Shown piece by piece: positions 1 through 7,993 of a stretch of 35,819 nt of DNA; the first letter of the stretch is position 1, and each line of letters starts with the position of its first letter. The notes under the pieces are model-generated. The model worked only from the letters and a program-made list of their open reading frames with translations. It did not search any database and was not told where the DNA came from. Source of the stretch: Phycisphaerae bacterium (GTDB taxonomy: Bacteria > Planctomycetota > Phycisphaerae > Sedimentisphaerales > Anaerobacaceae); assembly GCA_030601745.1 (NCBI GenBank), contig JAUWBI010000033.1, positions 1 to 35,819 of the forward strand, in the 5' to 3' direction. The position numbers were made by a program, and so were the translations under genes.

Positions 1-1
1 G

Positions 2-832
2 CGCACCTGGTACGGGCTGGGTGGGCCGGCTGATTATTTAATTCGGCCGCAGACCGTCGAACAACTAAAAGAAGTAGTCCAGCGGTGCAGCGAAAACAAC
101 ATCCCAATTTACGTGATGGGCTTCGGCTCCAATCTGCTAATCAGTGACGAGGGCCTGCGAGCGGCGGTGATAAAACTTGAAGCAGGCCGGTTTGCACAGA
201 CGCAATTTGACCCGTCTGAAGCCGGGCTTACCGCCTGGGCAGGCGCGGAATTGACCAGGGCGGTTTTAACTTGTGTCCAAAAGGGGCTTTCAGGCATCGA
301 AGCTCTGACCGGCATACCCGGCTCGGTCGGCGGAGCGATAAAAATGAATGCGGGCGGTAACTTCGGAGATATCGGCGCAGCCGTAGAGACTGTCACCCTG
401 ATGGATGCTCAGGGCAGCGTCTTTGAAAAGAGCAAGCCGGAACTTGTTTTCGACTACCGCCGAACAAATATCACCGCCAAATTCATTCTAAACGCCAAAC
501 TGAAACTGACTACTGCTGACCCTGAGCAAATCATGCGAACGGTAAAGGAAATCTGGATTTATAAAAAGAATAATCAGCCGTTAAATACAAAAAATTCCGG
601 CTGCATATTCAAAAATCCAAGGGGGGGTTCGGCCGGCGCTCTGATTGATAGGGCCGGTCTGAAGGGCTTGCAAATAGGTGGAGCTGCCGTTAGCGAAAAA
701 CACGCCAATTTTATAATCGCACAAGAAGGGTGCAAAAGCCGCGACGTTATGAGGCTGATAGATGCTATAAGAGAAAGGGTCAAAGAACGGTTCGGCATCG
801 AGCTGGAGCTTGAAATCGAAATCTGGAATTAG
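2..832 (+). CDS. murB: UDP-N-acetylenolpyruvoylglucosamine reductase MurB (5' end outside window)
   Basis: MurB uses FAD and NADPH to reduce UDP-GlcNAc-enolpyruvate to UDP-MurNAc, the second committed cytoplasmic step of peptidoglycan synthesis. The frame is open from base 2 without a start, giving 276 visible residues. Near the left edge it reads TWYGLGGPADYLIRP, which is typical MurB N-terminal sequence, so the ATG at 113 is internal. The FAD-binding PCMH domain carries GFGSNLL and GIPGSVGGAIKMNAGG. The C-terminal substrate domain has SGCIFKNP and SAGALIDRAGLKG. A cysteine stands in SGC where many MurB proteins have the catalytic serine; this variant also occurs in the family. It is followed by ddl and ftsQ in the same direction, the usual dcw-cluster order. 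The stop lies inside a 7-bp-period repeat that also covers the start of ddl. Family assignment is secure. Confidence 0.96.
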   Translation, partial: RTWYGLGGPADYLIRPQTVEQLKEVVQRCSENNIPIYVMGFGSNLLISDEGLRAAVIKLEAGRFAQTQFDPSEAGLTAWAGAELTRAVLTCVQKGLSGIEALTGIPGSVGGAIKMNAGGNFGDIGAAVETVTLMDAQGSVFEKSKPELVFDYRRTNITAKFILNAKLKLTTADPEQIMRTVKEIWIYKKNNQPLNTKNSGCIFKNPRGGSAGALIDRAGLKGLQIGGAAVSEKHANFIIAQEGCKSRDVMRLIDAIRERVKERFGIELELEIEIWN

Positions 833-866
833 GGAATTGAAAATAGAAAATAGTAAATTGAAAGTG
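825..866. repeat. Period-7 degenerate tandem repeat at the murB/ddl junction
   Basis: Six consecutive 7-bp units (GGAATTA, GGGAATT, GAAAATA, GAAAATA, GTAAATT, GAAAGTG) span the murB stop and the ddl start region. The A/T-rich unit is degenerate but the spacing is exact. Confidence 0.7.
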
Positions 867-1811
867 GCCGTCCTTATGGGTGGCATCGGCGAGGAACGTG
901 ACATCAGCTTCCAGAGCGGCAATTGCGTTGCTGAGGCGTTAAAAGAAGCCGGCTTGAATGTAGTAACCGCCGATATTAGACCGGACAATATGGATATACT
1001 CCAGGATGGTGACATCGACGTGTTCTTTCTTGCACTGCACGGCAAATTCGGGGAAGACGGCCAATTACAACAAATACTCGAAGACAAATCGCTTCTCTAC
1101 ACAGGCAGCGGGCCGGCAGCAAGCAGATTAGCGTTCGATAAAATGGCCAGCAAAAAGGCCTTTGCCGAAGCCGATGTAGCAACACCTGCGGCAATAGAGT
1201 TCAATCACGACACGGATATTCGGCAGGCTGAAAAACAATTGCAGCAGTTTGCAGACACGTATGTAATAAAACCGATAAGGCAGGGAAGCAGCGTTGGTAT
1301 CAGTATTGTCACTGACCCGCGCGAAGCTATTGCCGCTGCCCGAAAAGTCTTGAGCGAGTTTGGCGATTGTATGATTGAAAAATTCGTGCCGGGCCGGGAG
1401 ATAACGGTCGGTATCCTCTGCGGCCGGCCGCTGCCGATTATTGAGGTTCGAAGCAAAACCGGCTTTTACGACTATCAGGCAAAATACATCGACGAGCAAA
1501 CGGAGTTTCTTCTGGATACAATTAGAGACCCGGCTCTGGTGGCGGAAATCAATCAAGCGGCGCTCGATTGTTTCGATGCGCTCGGCTGCCGGCACTTTGC
1601 AAGAGTTGATTTTATCCTGGATGATGAGGAAATCGCCTGCACTCTGGAGGTCAATACTATCCCGGGCTTCACAACCCATTCACTTTTGCCTAAAGCCGCC
1701 GCAAAGGCGGGACTTTCAATGAGCGAGCTGTGCATTAAAATCGTAGAGGCGGCATTGGAAAATAAAGATAGCCCCGTTGGACAGCAGGTCGGTCAGACGG
1801 GGAAACGGTGA
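858..1811 (+). CDS. ddl: D-alanine--D-alanine ligase
   Basis: This ATP-grasp ligase joins two D-alanines to make the D-Ala-D-Ala terminus of the peptidoglycan stem peptide. The frame is open from a TTG at 810, but TTG 858 is preferred because it gives MKVAVLMGGIGEERDIS, the canonical start of Ddl. Residues encoded from 810 to 857 are mostly translated 7-bp repeat. Motifs in order: MGGIGEERDIS (N-terminal alpha/beta domain), ALHGKFGEDG, the ATP-binding KPIRQGSSVGISIV loop, IEKFVPGREITVG, and EVNTIPGFT with the Mg-binding acidic residues near the end. The 317-residue length is normal. The last 15 or so residues, rich in Gly and Gln, lie beyond the usual end of the family. The gene overlaps neither neighbour if it starts at 858. 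Placement between murB and ftsQ supports the call. Confidence 0.95.
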   Translation: MKVAVLMGGIGEERDISFQSGNCVAEALKEAGLNVVTADIRPDNMDILQDGDIDVFFLALHGKFGEDGQLQQILEDKSLLYTGSGPAASRLAFDKMASKKAFAEADVATPAAIEFNHDTDIRQAEKQLQQFADTYVIKPIRQGSSVGISIVTDPREAIAAARKVLSEFGDCMIEKFVPGREITVGILCGRPLPIIEVRSKTGFYDYQAKYIDEQTEFLLDTIRDPALVAEINQAALDCFDALGCRHFARVDFILDDEEIACTLEVNTIPGFTTHSLLPKAAAKAGLSMSELCIKIVEAALENKDSPVGQQVGQTGKR

Positions 1812-1825
1812 ATCGTCCAACCATC

Positions 1826-1860
1826 ACGCAATACGATATACGCAATACGCAATACGAGAC
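1826..1860. repeat. Period-7 tandem repeat, unit ACGCAAT
   Basis: Five 7-bp units (ACGCAAT, ACGATAT, ACGCAAT, ACGCAAT, ACGAGAC) fill the gap between the ddl stop and the ftsQ GTG start. The unit differs from that of the array at 825-866. Confidence 0.75.
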
Positions 1861-1865
1861 AACTG

Positions 1866-2828
1866 GTGGCCAGAAGAAAACGAACAAAAAGCAAAACGAA
1901 AAGAATATCGTTCAAGCTCGGCACTTCAAAAAGAAAGAAAAAGCAAAAGACAGGCCGGCAAAGGCCGAGCTTTACGGGTATTTTGAAAGTATTCGCAGTA
2001 GTTTGTGTCCTTGGGGCCGTAGGGTTTGGCGTTTTTGCCGCCGTACGAAGCGGCTTTGCATTCCTGGACAAATACGTAAGAAAAACCATCCCTGTCTCGG
2101 AAAAAATTGGCTTTCTTGAATTGGTGGCCCCTCCCGCCTGGGTCACCGAACAGCTCGCAGAAAAAATTTACGCTGCTGCAAGAGCCAATGGCGAGGATTT
2201 GAAACTTGATGAGGATACCGCCCGCTCAGTTCAGAACAATCTTGAGCGAGAGGTTGCGTGGCTGCAAAATGTAACAGTACAGACCACCCACGATACTATC
2301 CGCATCGAAGCGCAGTGGCGAAGGCCAATTGCTCTGGTTAAACGGGGTATGAGCAAATTTTACGTGGACGCTGAGCTGGTCGTGCTCGATTTTGTGCCGA
2401 TGCCGAATCTGCCCATCGTAAAGGTAAGAGGCCTGTCGCTAATAACAAAAGTACCGCAGCCGGGCACAGTCTGGCAGCGCGACGACCTCGTCGCGGCGGT
2501 GGATGTGTTGAAGCTTCTTTGGCGGATGGATGAAGAGGTTACGCCGGACAAACCACTGCTGTGGGAAATTGAAGTTATCGATGTAAGCAATTTCAAGGGC
2601 CGAGAAGACGCTCGGTTTCCACATATTGTCCTGTACGCAACGGACAATACCGAAATTATCTGGGGAGCTGAAATCGGCACCTGGCAGCGATATCTGGAGG
2701 CAACGGATAAAGAAAAACTGCTCAAGCTTTACGGCTATTACAAAGAACACGGCTCACTACTCGGCGTAAAATACATCAAGCTATGCGACCCACAGGACAA
2801 TGTCCCCCGGCCGATTGACAAATATTAG
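1866..2828 (+). CDS. ftsQ: FtsQ-like cell division protein
   Basis: This is a 320-residue single-pass membrane protein. The first 38 or so residues are extremely basic (RRKRTKSKTKR and similar), followed by one transmembrane helix at about residues 40-63 and a periplasmic domain. That is the FtsQ/DivIB topology, in which a short cytoplasmic tail and TM precede POTRA and beta domains that bind FtsB/FtsL at the septum. Sequence similarity to well-studied FtsQ is weak by eye. The call rests on topology, on the stretch resembling the FtsQ beta domain (residues about 125-250, with AELVVLDF where FtsQ has its VDxxGxVF-type segment), and on its position after murB-ddl. The start is GTG 1866, giving MARRKRTKSK; a weak ribosome site lies in the upstream repeat. 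Its stop codon overlaps that of the convergent YkgJ-type gene by three bases. Confidence 0.8.
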   Translation: MARRKRTKSKTKRISFKLGTSKRKKKQKTGRQRPSFTGILKVFAVVCVLGAVGFGVFAAVRSGFAFLDKYVRKTIPVSEKIGFLELVAPPAWVTEQLAEKIYAAARANGEDLKLDEDTARSVQNNLEREVAWLQNVTVQTTHDTIRIEAQWRRPIALVKRGMSKFYVDAELVVLDFVPMPNLPIVKVRGLSLITKVPQPGTVWQRDDLVAAVDVLKLLWRMDEEVTPDKPLLWEIEVIDVSNFKGREDARFPHIVLYATDNTEIIWGAEIGTWQRYLEATDKEKLLKLYGYYKEHGSLLGVKYIKLCDPQDNVPRPIDKY

Positions 2829-3262
2829 CCGACAAATCTATTCAATGCAGTTGCCAGGTCACTATAACAATAAGGAACTTGGAATTCTGTGCAAATCGAT
2901 TTGAATTTCTCCAGGGCCGACTCGCTCAGTCTGCTTTGAAAATCCGCATCGGCTTTGCAGCAGAAGATTCTACAGCCGGCAAAGCGATATTCGTAAATCG
3001 TGCATTTACCGCCGATATTGTATGGGCATCGGCTGGTTGGCATTGGCTTTACGTTTTCAGTGCCAAGCTTTGCAGCTAAATACATCAGTTCCGGCGGGGT
3101 AACAAACAAACGGTGATCGAAACTCTCGAAATCACAGCATTTGCCGCAGGCATCGCACTTTCCAGCTAATTCGCTGTTGTTGAGAACTTGGAGGTCAAGC
3201 CAATTGTAGATTTCAACTGCCCTTTTGAGGAGTTGATGGTTAACTTGGTATCCAGCCACCAT
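2825..3262 (-). CDS. YkgJ-type CxxCxxCC cysteine cluster protein
   Basis: This 145-residue protein belongs to the YkgJ / putative zinc- or iron-chelating family. The N-terminal cluster reads KCDACGKCCDFESFDHRLFV, followed by a mid-protein PYNIGGKCTIYEYRFAGCRIFCC segment, the usual two-part cysteine arrangement. Function in the family is not established. The ATG at 3262 is chosen because it follows AAGGA at 6-bp spacing; a GTG nine codons upstream would add repeat-derived residues. It ends convergently against ftsQ with overlapping stop codons. It is the last gene of a minus-strand run ilvD, YkgJ-type, YkgJ-type, but a 130-bp repeat-rich gap separates it from the middle gene. Confidence 0.85.
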   Translation of the reverse strand: MVAGYQVNHQLLKRAVEIYNWLDLQVLNNSELAGKCDACGKCCDFESFDHRLFVTPPELMYLAAKLGTENVKPMPTSRCPYNIGGKCTIYEYRFAGCRIFCCKADADFQSRLSESALEKFKSICTEFQVPYCYSDLATALNRFVG

Positions 3263-3297
3263 TTTATTCCTTCTTTGCCACCACGACACGAAGAAGT

Positions 3298-3416
3298 GTA
3301 AAGTGCCTAAAATGTAAAGTGTCTAAAGTGCCCGCCTCTGGCAGACCCAAGTCCCCTATAACTTTAGCTCACTTTAGTCACTTTAGCTCACTTTCATCAC
3401 TTTAGCTCACTTTCAT
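3298..3416. repeat. Low-complexity direct and inverted repeats of CTTTAG/CTAAAG
   Basis: The left part has TAAAGTG-type units and the right part has ACTTTAG and ACTTTCA units alternating every 9-10 bp (19-bp period). The two halves are inverted relative to each other. The right half runs into the 3' end of the YkgJ-type gene at 3397-3885 and supplies its stop. Confidence 0.6.
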
Positions 3417-3885
3417 TTCTTCTTTCTTCGTGACTTCGTGTCTTTGTGGCCATTTTCTTTTTCTTACTGATTCTCTCTATTTCCTCGAAGTTGTAATGCC
3501 TTCCGCGATTGATGCCGCTGCACTTTTGGGCCGCCTTGTTCCAGGCATCCGGGCTGGCTAAATTACTCGGCCAAAAAGGCCACGCTCTGCACTGGCTCGG
3601 CCGAACAGCGTAAATCGTACATCTTTTTTGGCCGTTAGATTCTTGCAGAAATATACAATCTTTAGTGCCGGGGTGTTCAATAACCGTTGTCCGCAGTCCC
3701 ACGCGTCTTAAACACTCTTGCCGCAACTGCCCCACTGATATTTTCAAATAATCAGCGATTATTTGAATCTCCGGCCTGCTGACCCAGATATAACCCTCAG
3801 CAGGCCCGGAGCAGCATTCGCCGCACTGCATACACTCAAAATATAGCCCTGCAACATACCAGGAAGTTTTTTTCTTTGCTGGCAT
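3397..3885 (-). CDS. YkgJ-type CxxCxxCC cysteine cluster protein with repeat-derived tail
   Basis: A second YkgJ-family protein of 162 residues. The N-terminal cluster is FECMQCGECCSGPAEGYIWV, with a later RCTIYAVRPSQCRAWPFWP motif; the IYxxRPxxCRxxPF segment is diagnostic of the family. The ATG at 3885 lies only five bases after the ilvD stop, so the two are probably cotranscribed. The last 19 or so residues (from about KMATKTRSHEERR onward) are translation of the ACACGAAGTCACGAAG-type repeat and of the CTTTAG repeat, not family sequence. The ancestral protein probably ended near residue 143. The molecular role of YkgJ proteins is not firmly known; metal binding is inferred from the cysteines. 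Confidence 0.85.
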   Translation of the reverse strand: MPAKKKTSWYVAGLYFECMQCGECCSGPAEGYIWVSRPEIQIIADYLKISVGQLRQECLRRVGLRTTVIEHPGTKDCIFLQESNGQKRCTIYAVRPSQCRAWPFWPSNLASPDAWNKAAQKCSGINRGRHYNFEEIERISKKKKMATKTRSHEERRNESELK

Positions 3886-3890
3886 CTATC

Positions 3891-5558
3891 TTACCACTTC
3901 AGGATAGCGCCGGTGTCGGCGCTGGTGGCCATTGAGGCATACTTTGCAAGGTAGCCCTTTGTTATTCTTGGTCTTGGCGGCTTCCAGGCCTTTTTGCGTT
4001 CGGCCAGTTCGTTATCCGATAGTTTTACGTTTATAGCGTTGTTCGGGATGTCAATTTCTATTATGTCACCATTCTTTAACAATCCGATTGGCCCGCCTAC
4101 CGCCGCTTCAGGACTTATGTGCCCTATACAAGCGCCTCTTGTCCCGCCGCTGAATCTGCCATCGGTAACCAGCGCAACGGATTCGCTCAGCCCGGCCCCC
4201 ACAATATAACTTGTGGGACTTAACATCTCCTGCATACCCGGCCCGCCCTTTGGCCCTTCGTAGCGAATCACCACGACATCGCCCTCTTTGACCTTTCCGG
4301 CCAGAATACCATCGCAGGCCTCTTCCTGGCTCTCGAAAATAACCGCAGGGCCGGTGTGTGTCAGCATCACCTCTGTCACCCCGGCTGTCTTAACCACGCA
4401 GCCGTCGGGAGCGAGATTACCTGTCAGAATAGCCAGCCCGCCGGTCTTCGAGTATGCATTATCGAGCGGATGGATGACCTCCGGATTTTTAATCTCGGCA
4501 TCCGCTATATTTTCACCGAGCGTCGTGCCGGTTACCGTCAGACAATCGGTATTAAGCACGTTCGGAACCTTGTTGATTTCTTTTAGTATCGCGCTTATGC
4601 CGCCGGCGGCATCAACGTCTTCCATATGGAACCTGCTCGAAGGAGCCACCTTGCAGATATTGGGACATTTAGCCGAAATCTCGTTTATGCGCTCAAGGCC
4701 GTACTTGATACCGGCTTCACTTGCCACCGCCAATGCGTGCAGGATGGTATTTGTCGAGCCGCCCATCGCCATATCCAGAATAATGGCGTTATCCAGCGAT
4801 TTTTCGTTGATTATATCCAACGGCTTGATGTCCTTTTCAATCAGAAACATAATCTGTTTGCCCGCTGTTTTATAAAGCTCCTGGCGCTTTGGATTGACCG
4901 CCAGGATTGTTCCATTGCCGGGCAGTGCCATCCCAATCGCCTCGCAAAGACAGTTCATCGAATTGGCGGTGAACATTCCCGAACAGCTTCCCTGCGCCGG
5001 ACAAGCTGTGCGTTCAAGCTCTGTTAACTGCTCTTGGTCAATTTTGCCGGCATTGAATTCGGCGACGCCTTCAAATATGCTGATAAGGTCGACTGCTTTT
5101 CCGTCTTTTGTTTTCCCGGCTGCCATAGGCCCGCCGGACACGAAAATCGTCGGGATATTCAGCCGAACCGTCGCCATCAGCATCCCCGGTATGATTTTGT
5201 CGCAGTTGGGAATGCAGACGAGGCCGTCAAAGCAGTGTGCCTGTGCCATAGTCTCGACTGAATCGGCGATAATTTCACGCGAAGCCAGAGAATATTTCAT
5301 ACCCGTATGGCCCATAGTAATGCCGTCGCAGACCGCTATGGTATTAAATTCAAAAGCAGCCCCGCCTGCCTTGCGGACGGCCTCCTTGACAACCTGGCCA
5401 ACCTTGTTCAGGTGAACGTGCCCCGGCACTATCTCACAAAAGCTGTTGGCAATACCGATGAACGGTTTGTTTATATCCTCGTCGCTTAAGCCGCAGGCGT
5501 GAAGCAAACCCCTGTGCGGTGCACGCTGAAAGCCTTTTTTGACTGTATCGCTTCTCAT
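3891..5558 (-). CDS. ilvD: Dihydroxy-acid dehydratase IlvD
   Basis: IlvD dehydrates 2,3-dihydroxy-isovalerate and 2,3-dihydroxy-3-methylvalerate to the 2-keto acids that give valine, leucine and isoleucine. It is an Fe-S enzyme of the IlvD/Edd family. The 555 residues match the usual length. Visible signatures are [10 protein letters not shown] and [19 protein letters not shown], which carry the cluster cysteines, plus the C-terminal [20 protein letters not shown] motif. The ATG at 5558 is preferred over the frame opening at 5585: it follows GGAGA at 9-bp spacing and gives [16 protein letters not shown], the normal N-terminus. A YkgJ-type gene follows after five bases. No other branched-chain genes are in the window. 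Confidence 0.97.
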   Translation of the reverse strand: MRSDTVKKGFQRAPHRGLLHACGLSDEDINKPFIGIANSFCEIVPGHVHLNKVGQVVKEAVRKAGGAAFEFNTIAVCDGITMGHTGMKYSLASREIIADSVETMAQAHCFDGLVCIPNCDKIIPGMLMATVRLNIPTIFVSGGPMAAGKTKDGKAVDLISIFEGVAEFNAGKIDQEQLTELERTACPAQGSCSGMFTANSMNCLCEAIGMALPGNGTILAVNPKRQELYKTAGKQIMFLIEKDIKPLDIINEKSLDNAIILDMAMGGSTNTILHALAVASEAGIKYGLERINEISAKCPNICKVAPSSRFHMEDVDAAGGISAILKEINKVPNVLNTDCLTVTGTTLGENIADAEIKNPEVIHPLDNAYSKTGGLAILTGNLAPDGCVVKTAGVTEVMLTHTGPAVIFESQEEACDGILAGKVKEGDVVVIRYEGPKGGPGMQEMLSPTSYIVGAGLSESVALVTDGRFSGGTRGACIGHISPEAAVGGPIGLLKNGDIIEIDIPNNAINVKLSDNELAERKKAWKPPRPRITKGYLAKYASMATSADTGAILKW

Positions 5559-5588
5559 AATTTGGTTTCTCCAAAAACGGTTCACCCA

Positions 5589-5604
5589 GCCCCTACGTAG
5601 GGGC
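5589..5604. repeat. Perfect 16-bp palindrome GCCCCTACGTAGGGGC
   Basis: A perfect inverted repeat in the ilvD upstream region. Its halves equal the GTAGGGGC ends of the 55-bp palindrome at 22062-22116, as if two element ends were joined head to head. A related but shorter hairpin, GCCCCTCCGAGGGGC, is at 15636-15650. Confidence 0.6.
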
Positions 5605-5678
5605 GGGGTTCACAAAGTAATTGAATGTCCGAAAAATTCATTCTAATCGCTAATTAAGAACAAATAAAGAAAATTTGG

Positions 5679-5706
5679 TTGTCTTTGGAAAGACGGATTG
5701 TATAAT
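5679..5706 (+). promoter_or_regulatory. Possible sigma-70-type promoter for the lipoprotein gene at 5767
   Basis: TATAAT at 5701-5706 is a perfect -10 box. TTGTCT at 5679-5684 matches four of six -35 positions at 16-bp spacing. It lies about 60 bp before the ATG in an AT-rich intergenic stretch between divergent genes. Not tested. Confidence 0.4.
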
Positions 5707-5766
5707 TACAATTTGAATGGGTTCGTTCCCCGTTCGCCGCAATATCAAAATTTATAGGGAGACCAA

Positions 5767-6807
5767 ATGATGATGTCGGATAAGATTTTCAGTTGGTTAG
5801 CGACTGCGGTAATTTGTTCGCTACTTCTGACAGCGGGCTGTGCCCCTCTCGCCGAAGAAACTGCCAAGCCCGAGGTCAAGCTCAAAAAACCAGTGCCGGA
5901 GGCCGCAATAGCACCGGCTGCCACCCTAACATTGAAGTTCACCCCCCAGGATTTAACAACTTATAAGTTGACGACAGAGGCACAACGGCACATTAAATGG
6001 GAGGGGCCCTTGCCCGACAAGACCGCCTTCAAGGGAGGTCAGACCGGCAACAAAATCGAGATGACCTTCACCCGGCAGATACAAAGCGTCGATGACAAGG
6101 GCAACGCCGTTGCAGAGATTACAATCGAAGGGCTAAAGTATCTTTCTATAATTAGAGATAACACCGTACTGGACTTCGACAGTTCCAGGGAAAAAGACAA
6201 AAACAGCTCAATGGCCGGGTTAATCGGCCAGAGTTATACCATAAAAATCGCACCCACAGGTAAAGTTACAGAAGTTATTGACGTAAAAGAGGCGCGGGCT
6301 GCTTTCAAGGGCAGCTCATCAGCCGACAAAGCAGCTTTAACACTACTTAAGCCTAATGTAATTAAGGAACGTCACGGCACCTTGGTCCTGCCGGACGCCG
6401 ACAAAAACCAATTACGCACAGCTGGCAAGTGGAGCAGCATAAAGACCTTTTCATTTGGTATGATGGGCTCGAAATCCTACGAAAAAATTTATACGCTAAA
6501 AGAAATCAATGATACAGACAGTCACCAGTTTGCCATTGTCGAGATGAACGCTATTCCCACCTCAGAAATGGCAGGGCAGTTGGACAAAGAAGAAATAAGC
6601 GGCTTTTCCAAAATGTTCGATAATATCGAGACATATACCGGCCGGCTAAAGTTGGATTTGACTGCCGGCAAAATCGAAAAATATCTTGAAAAACTACAGT
6701 CAGAATGGATTGCCGTCGACCCATCGGCTGGACAAAAAGACGACAAAGAGCCTGCTGCTTTGAAAATGACTGCCATTCGTCTCTACCGTCTCGAGAAAAT
6801 AGATTAA
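5767..6807 (+). CDS. Lipoprotein of unknown function (paralogue of the next gene)
   Basis: A 346-residue predicted lipoprotein with a hydrophobic signal and lipobox LLTAGC (Cys near residue 25). A proline/lysine-rich linker and a large, probably beta-rich domain follow. Three in-frame ATG codons open the gene; GGGAG lies 6 bp before the first. Segments YTIKIAPTGKVTEV, KIYTLKEI and LDLTAGKIEKYLEKLQSEW have counterparts in the protein at 6870-7871 (FTFTIDPTGKIEDY, VTYTLDEI, NIDAGRIEQYSQQYQTQW). The two are therefore diverged tandem paralogues. The layout resembles planctomycete envelope proteins of the DUF6263 sort, but I cannot confirm the family. Location is probably membrane-anchored outside the cytoplasm. 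Confidence 0.8.
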   Translation: MMMSDKIFSWLATAVICSLLLTAGCAPLAEETAKPEVKLKKPVPEAAIAPAATLTLKFTPQDLTTYKLTTEAQRHIKWEGPLPDKTAFKGGQTGNKIEMTFTRQIQSVDDKGNAVAEITIEGLKYLSIIRDNTVLDFDSSREKDKNSSMAGLIGQSYTIKIAPTGKVTEVIDVKEARAAFKGSSSADKAALTLLKPNVIKERHGTLVLPDADKNQLRTAGKWSSIKTFSFGMMGSKSYEKIYTLKEINDTDSHQFAIVEMNAIPTSEMAGQLDKEEISGFSKMFDNIETYTGRLKLDLTAGKIEKYLEKLQSEWIAVDPSAGQKDDKEPAALKMTAIRLYRLEKID

Positions 6808-6812
6808 AAACA

Positions 6813-6847
6813 GTTTAGGGTTCGTAGTTCATAGTTCGTAATCTATG
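6813..6847. repeat. Period-7 tandem repeat, unit GTTCGTA
   Basis: Five 7-bp units (GTTTAGG, GTTCGTA, GTTCATA, GTTCGTA, ATCTATG) fill the gap between the two lipoprotein genes. Confidence 0.7.
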
Positions 6848-6869
6848 AGCTCATTTGAAAGGAGTAAAA

Positions 6870-7871
6870 TTGAAAACTGCACTAACAATCTTCACGGCCG
6901 TCGTCCTGAGTGTCCTTGCAGGATGCGCTGACAGGGAAAAAGAGCTGTTAAGGAAGAAAAAACAACTGTTAAGCGAGGGAAAAGAGCTGTTAACTGTAGA
7001 TTTCCAGGAGGCTCAGACCCTGCGATACAAGTTTGTCTCCAGCAGAGATATTGAGGTTGATTGGAACCCCGGAAAAAGCGGACCCAGGCTGGATAAGAGC
7101 ACGGTCGATAGGTCCTCCGAGTCGATGGATATGGTCGTTGCTTATACGCCCGTTAAAGTAAAGCCCTATGGCCTTACAACTATCAAGGCAACATGCGAAT
7201 CAGTGAAAGTCAAGCGTAGCAAAGACCGACGAAAAGATGCCGTGGAGAGTCTCGCCGGCAAAACTTTTACGTTCACTATCGACCCCACCGGAAAAATAGA
7301 AGACTATTCGCAGCTCGACAGCTTAATCCGCGAAATCGGCAAAAAAGCGTTCCGCTCGGACACCGGGAGAATTAAGGACCCCGATATGATATGTGATTTT
7401 ATCGCCAGCCAATGGTTCCTGTGGGATTCGGTCTCCAGTATAGAAAGGGCCTTTGAAGGGGTTTCAGTGGGCCAAACCTGGAAGTCCAGGCTCTCCGTAC
7501 CTACCCCTATGGTATCGCGAAAAGCAAGAGATGTCACCTATACGCTTGATGAAATCCGCCAGACCGGAAAGGGGCGGCTCGCCGTAATACGCAGCTCTTA
7601 TTCACCTGCTGAATCAGTCCCCGCCGGCTGGCCAATACCTTATGTCGGTGCATTCCAGATGAGGGGCACGTTCGGTTTCCTCAGAGGCTATAAGATGCTG
7701 GGTTTAGAAGGTCAGGGCGAGGAACTGTTCAATATCGACGCCGGCCGAATAGAGCAATACAGTCAGCAGTACCAGACGCAATGGGAGGCCTCTTTACTAT
7801 TTGCTCTCGAAGGAGCTGCAAATCCACGAATAACTATCAAACAAAAATTGACCATGCAGCTCCTCAAGTGA
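6870..7871 (+). CDS. Lipoprotein of unknown function (paralogue of the preceding gene)
   Basis: A 333-residue predicted lipoprotein starting at TTG 6870, which follows AGGAG by 5 bp and gives MKTALTIFTAVVLSVLAGC, a clean signal with lipobox LAGC. An upstream TTG at 6855 would place the ribosome site inside the gene. A short charged helical stretch (about residues 19-45, Glu/Lys/Leu rich, possibly coiled coil) follows the lipid anchor. The remaining domain matches the upstream paralogue at several motifs. A conserved-looking acidic PDMICDFIASQW segment lies mid-protein. No enzyme motif was seen. It is probably cotranscribed with the preceding gene, with a 62-bp gap. Function unknown. Confidence 0.8.
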   Translation: MKTALTIFTAVVLSVLAGCADREKELLRKKKQLLSEGKELLTVDFQEAQTLRYKFVSSRDIEVDWNPGKSGPRLDKSTVDRSSESMDMVVAYTPVKVKPYGLTTIKATCESVKVKRSKDRRKDAVESLAGKTFTFTIDPTGKIEDYSQLDSLIREIGKKAFRSDTGRIKDPDMICDFIASQWFLWDSVSSIERAFEGVSVGQTWKSRLSVPTPMVSRKARDVTYTLDEIRQTGKGRLAVIRSSYSPAESVPAGWPIPYVGAFQMRGTFGFLRGYKMLGLEGQGEELFNIDAGRIEQYSQQYQTQWEASLLFALEGAANPRITIKQKLTMQLLK

Positions 7872-7945
7872 TTGGTAACTGGTAACTGGTGATTGGTAAA
7901 TGGTAAATGGTAAATGGTAATTGGTAATTGGTAATTGGTAATTGG
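7871..7945. repeat. Period-7 tandem repeat, unit ATTGGTA (10.7 copies)
   Basis: Ten full 7-bp units with consensus AWTGGTA (ATTGGTA, ACTGGTA, AATGGTA variants) plus a partial eleventh, starting at the stop codon of the upstream lipoprotein gene. This is the cleanest of the period-7 arrays in the window. Confidence 0.9.
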
Positions 7946-7993
7946 ATTTGATCATTTAACCAATTTCCATAAAACAGCGGAGGTAATTGCAGA

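Noticed and set aside
1772-1802. CCCCGTTGGAC...GTCAGACGGGG hairpin at the 3' end of ddl, similar to the CCCCGTTAG elements
   Set aside because: Only the outer six bases match the family ends, the AGAAAT part is missing and no 4-bp direct repeat flanks it.
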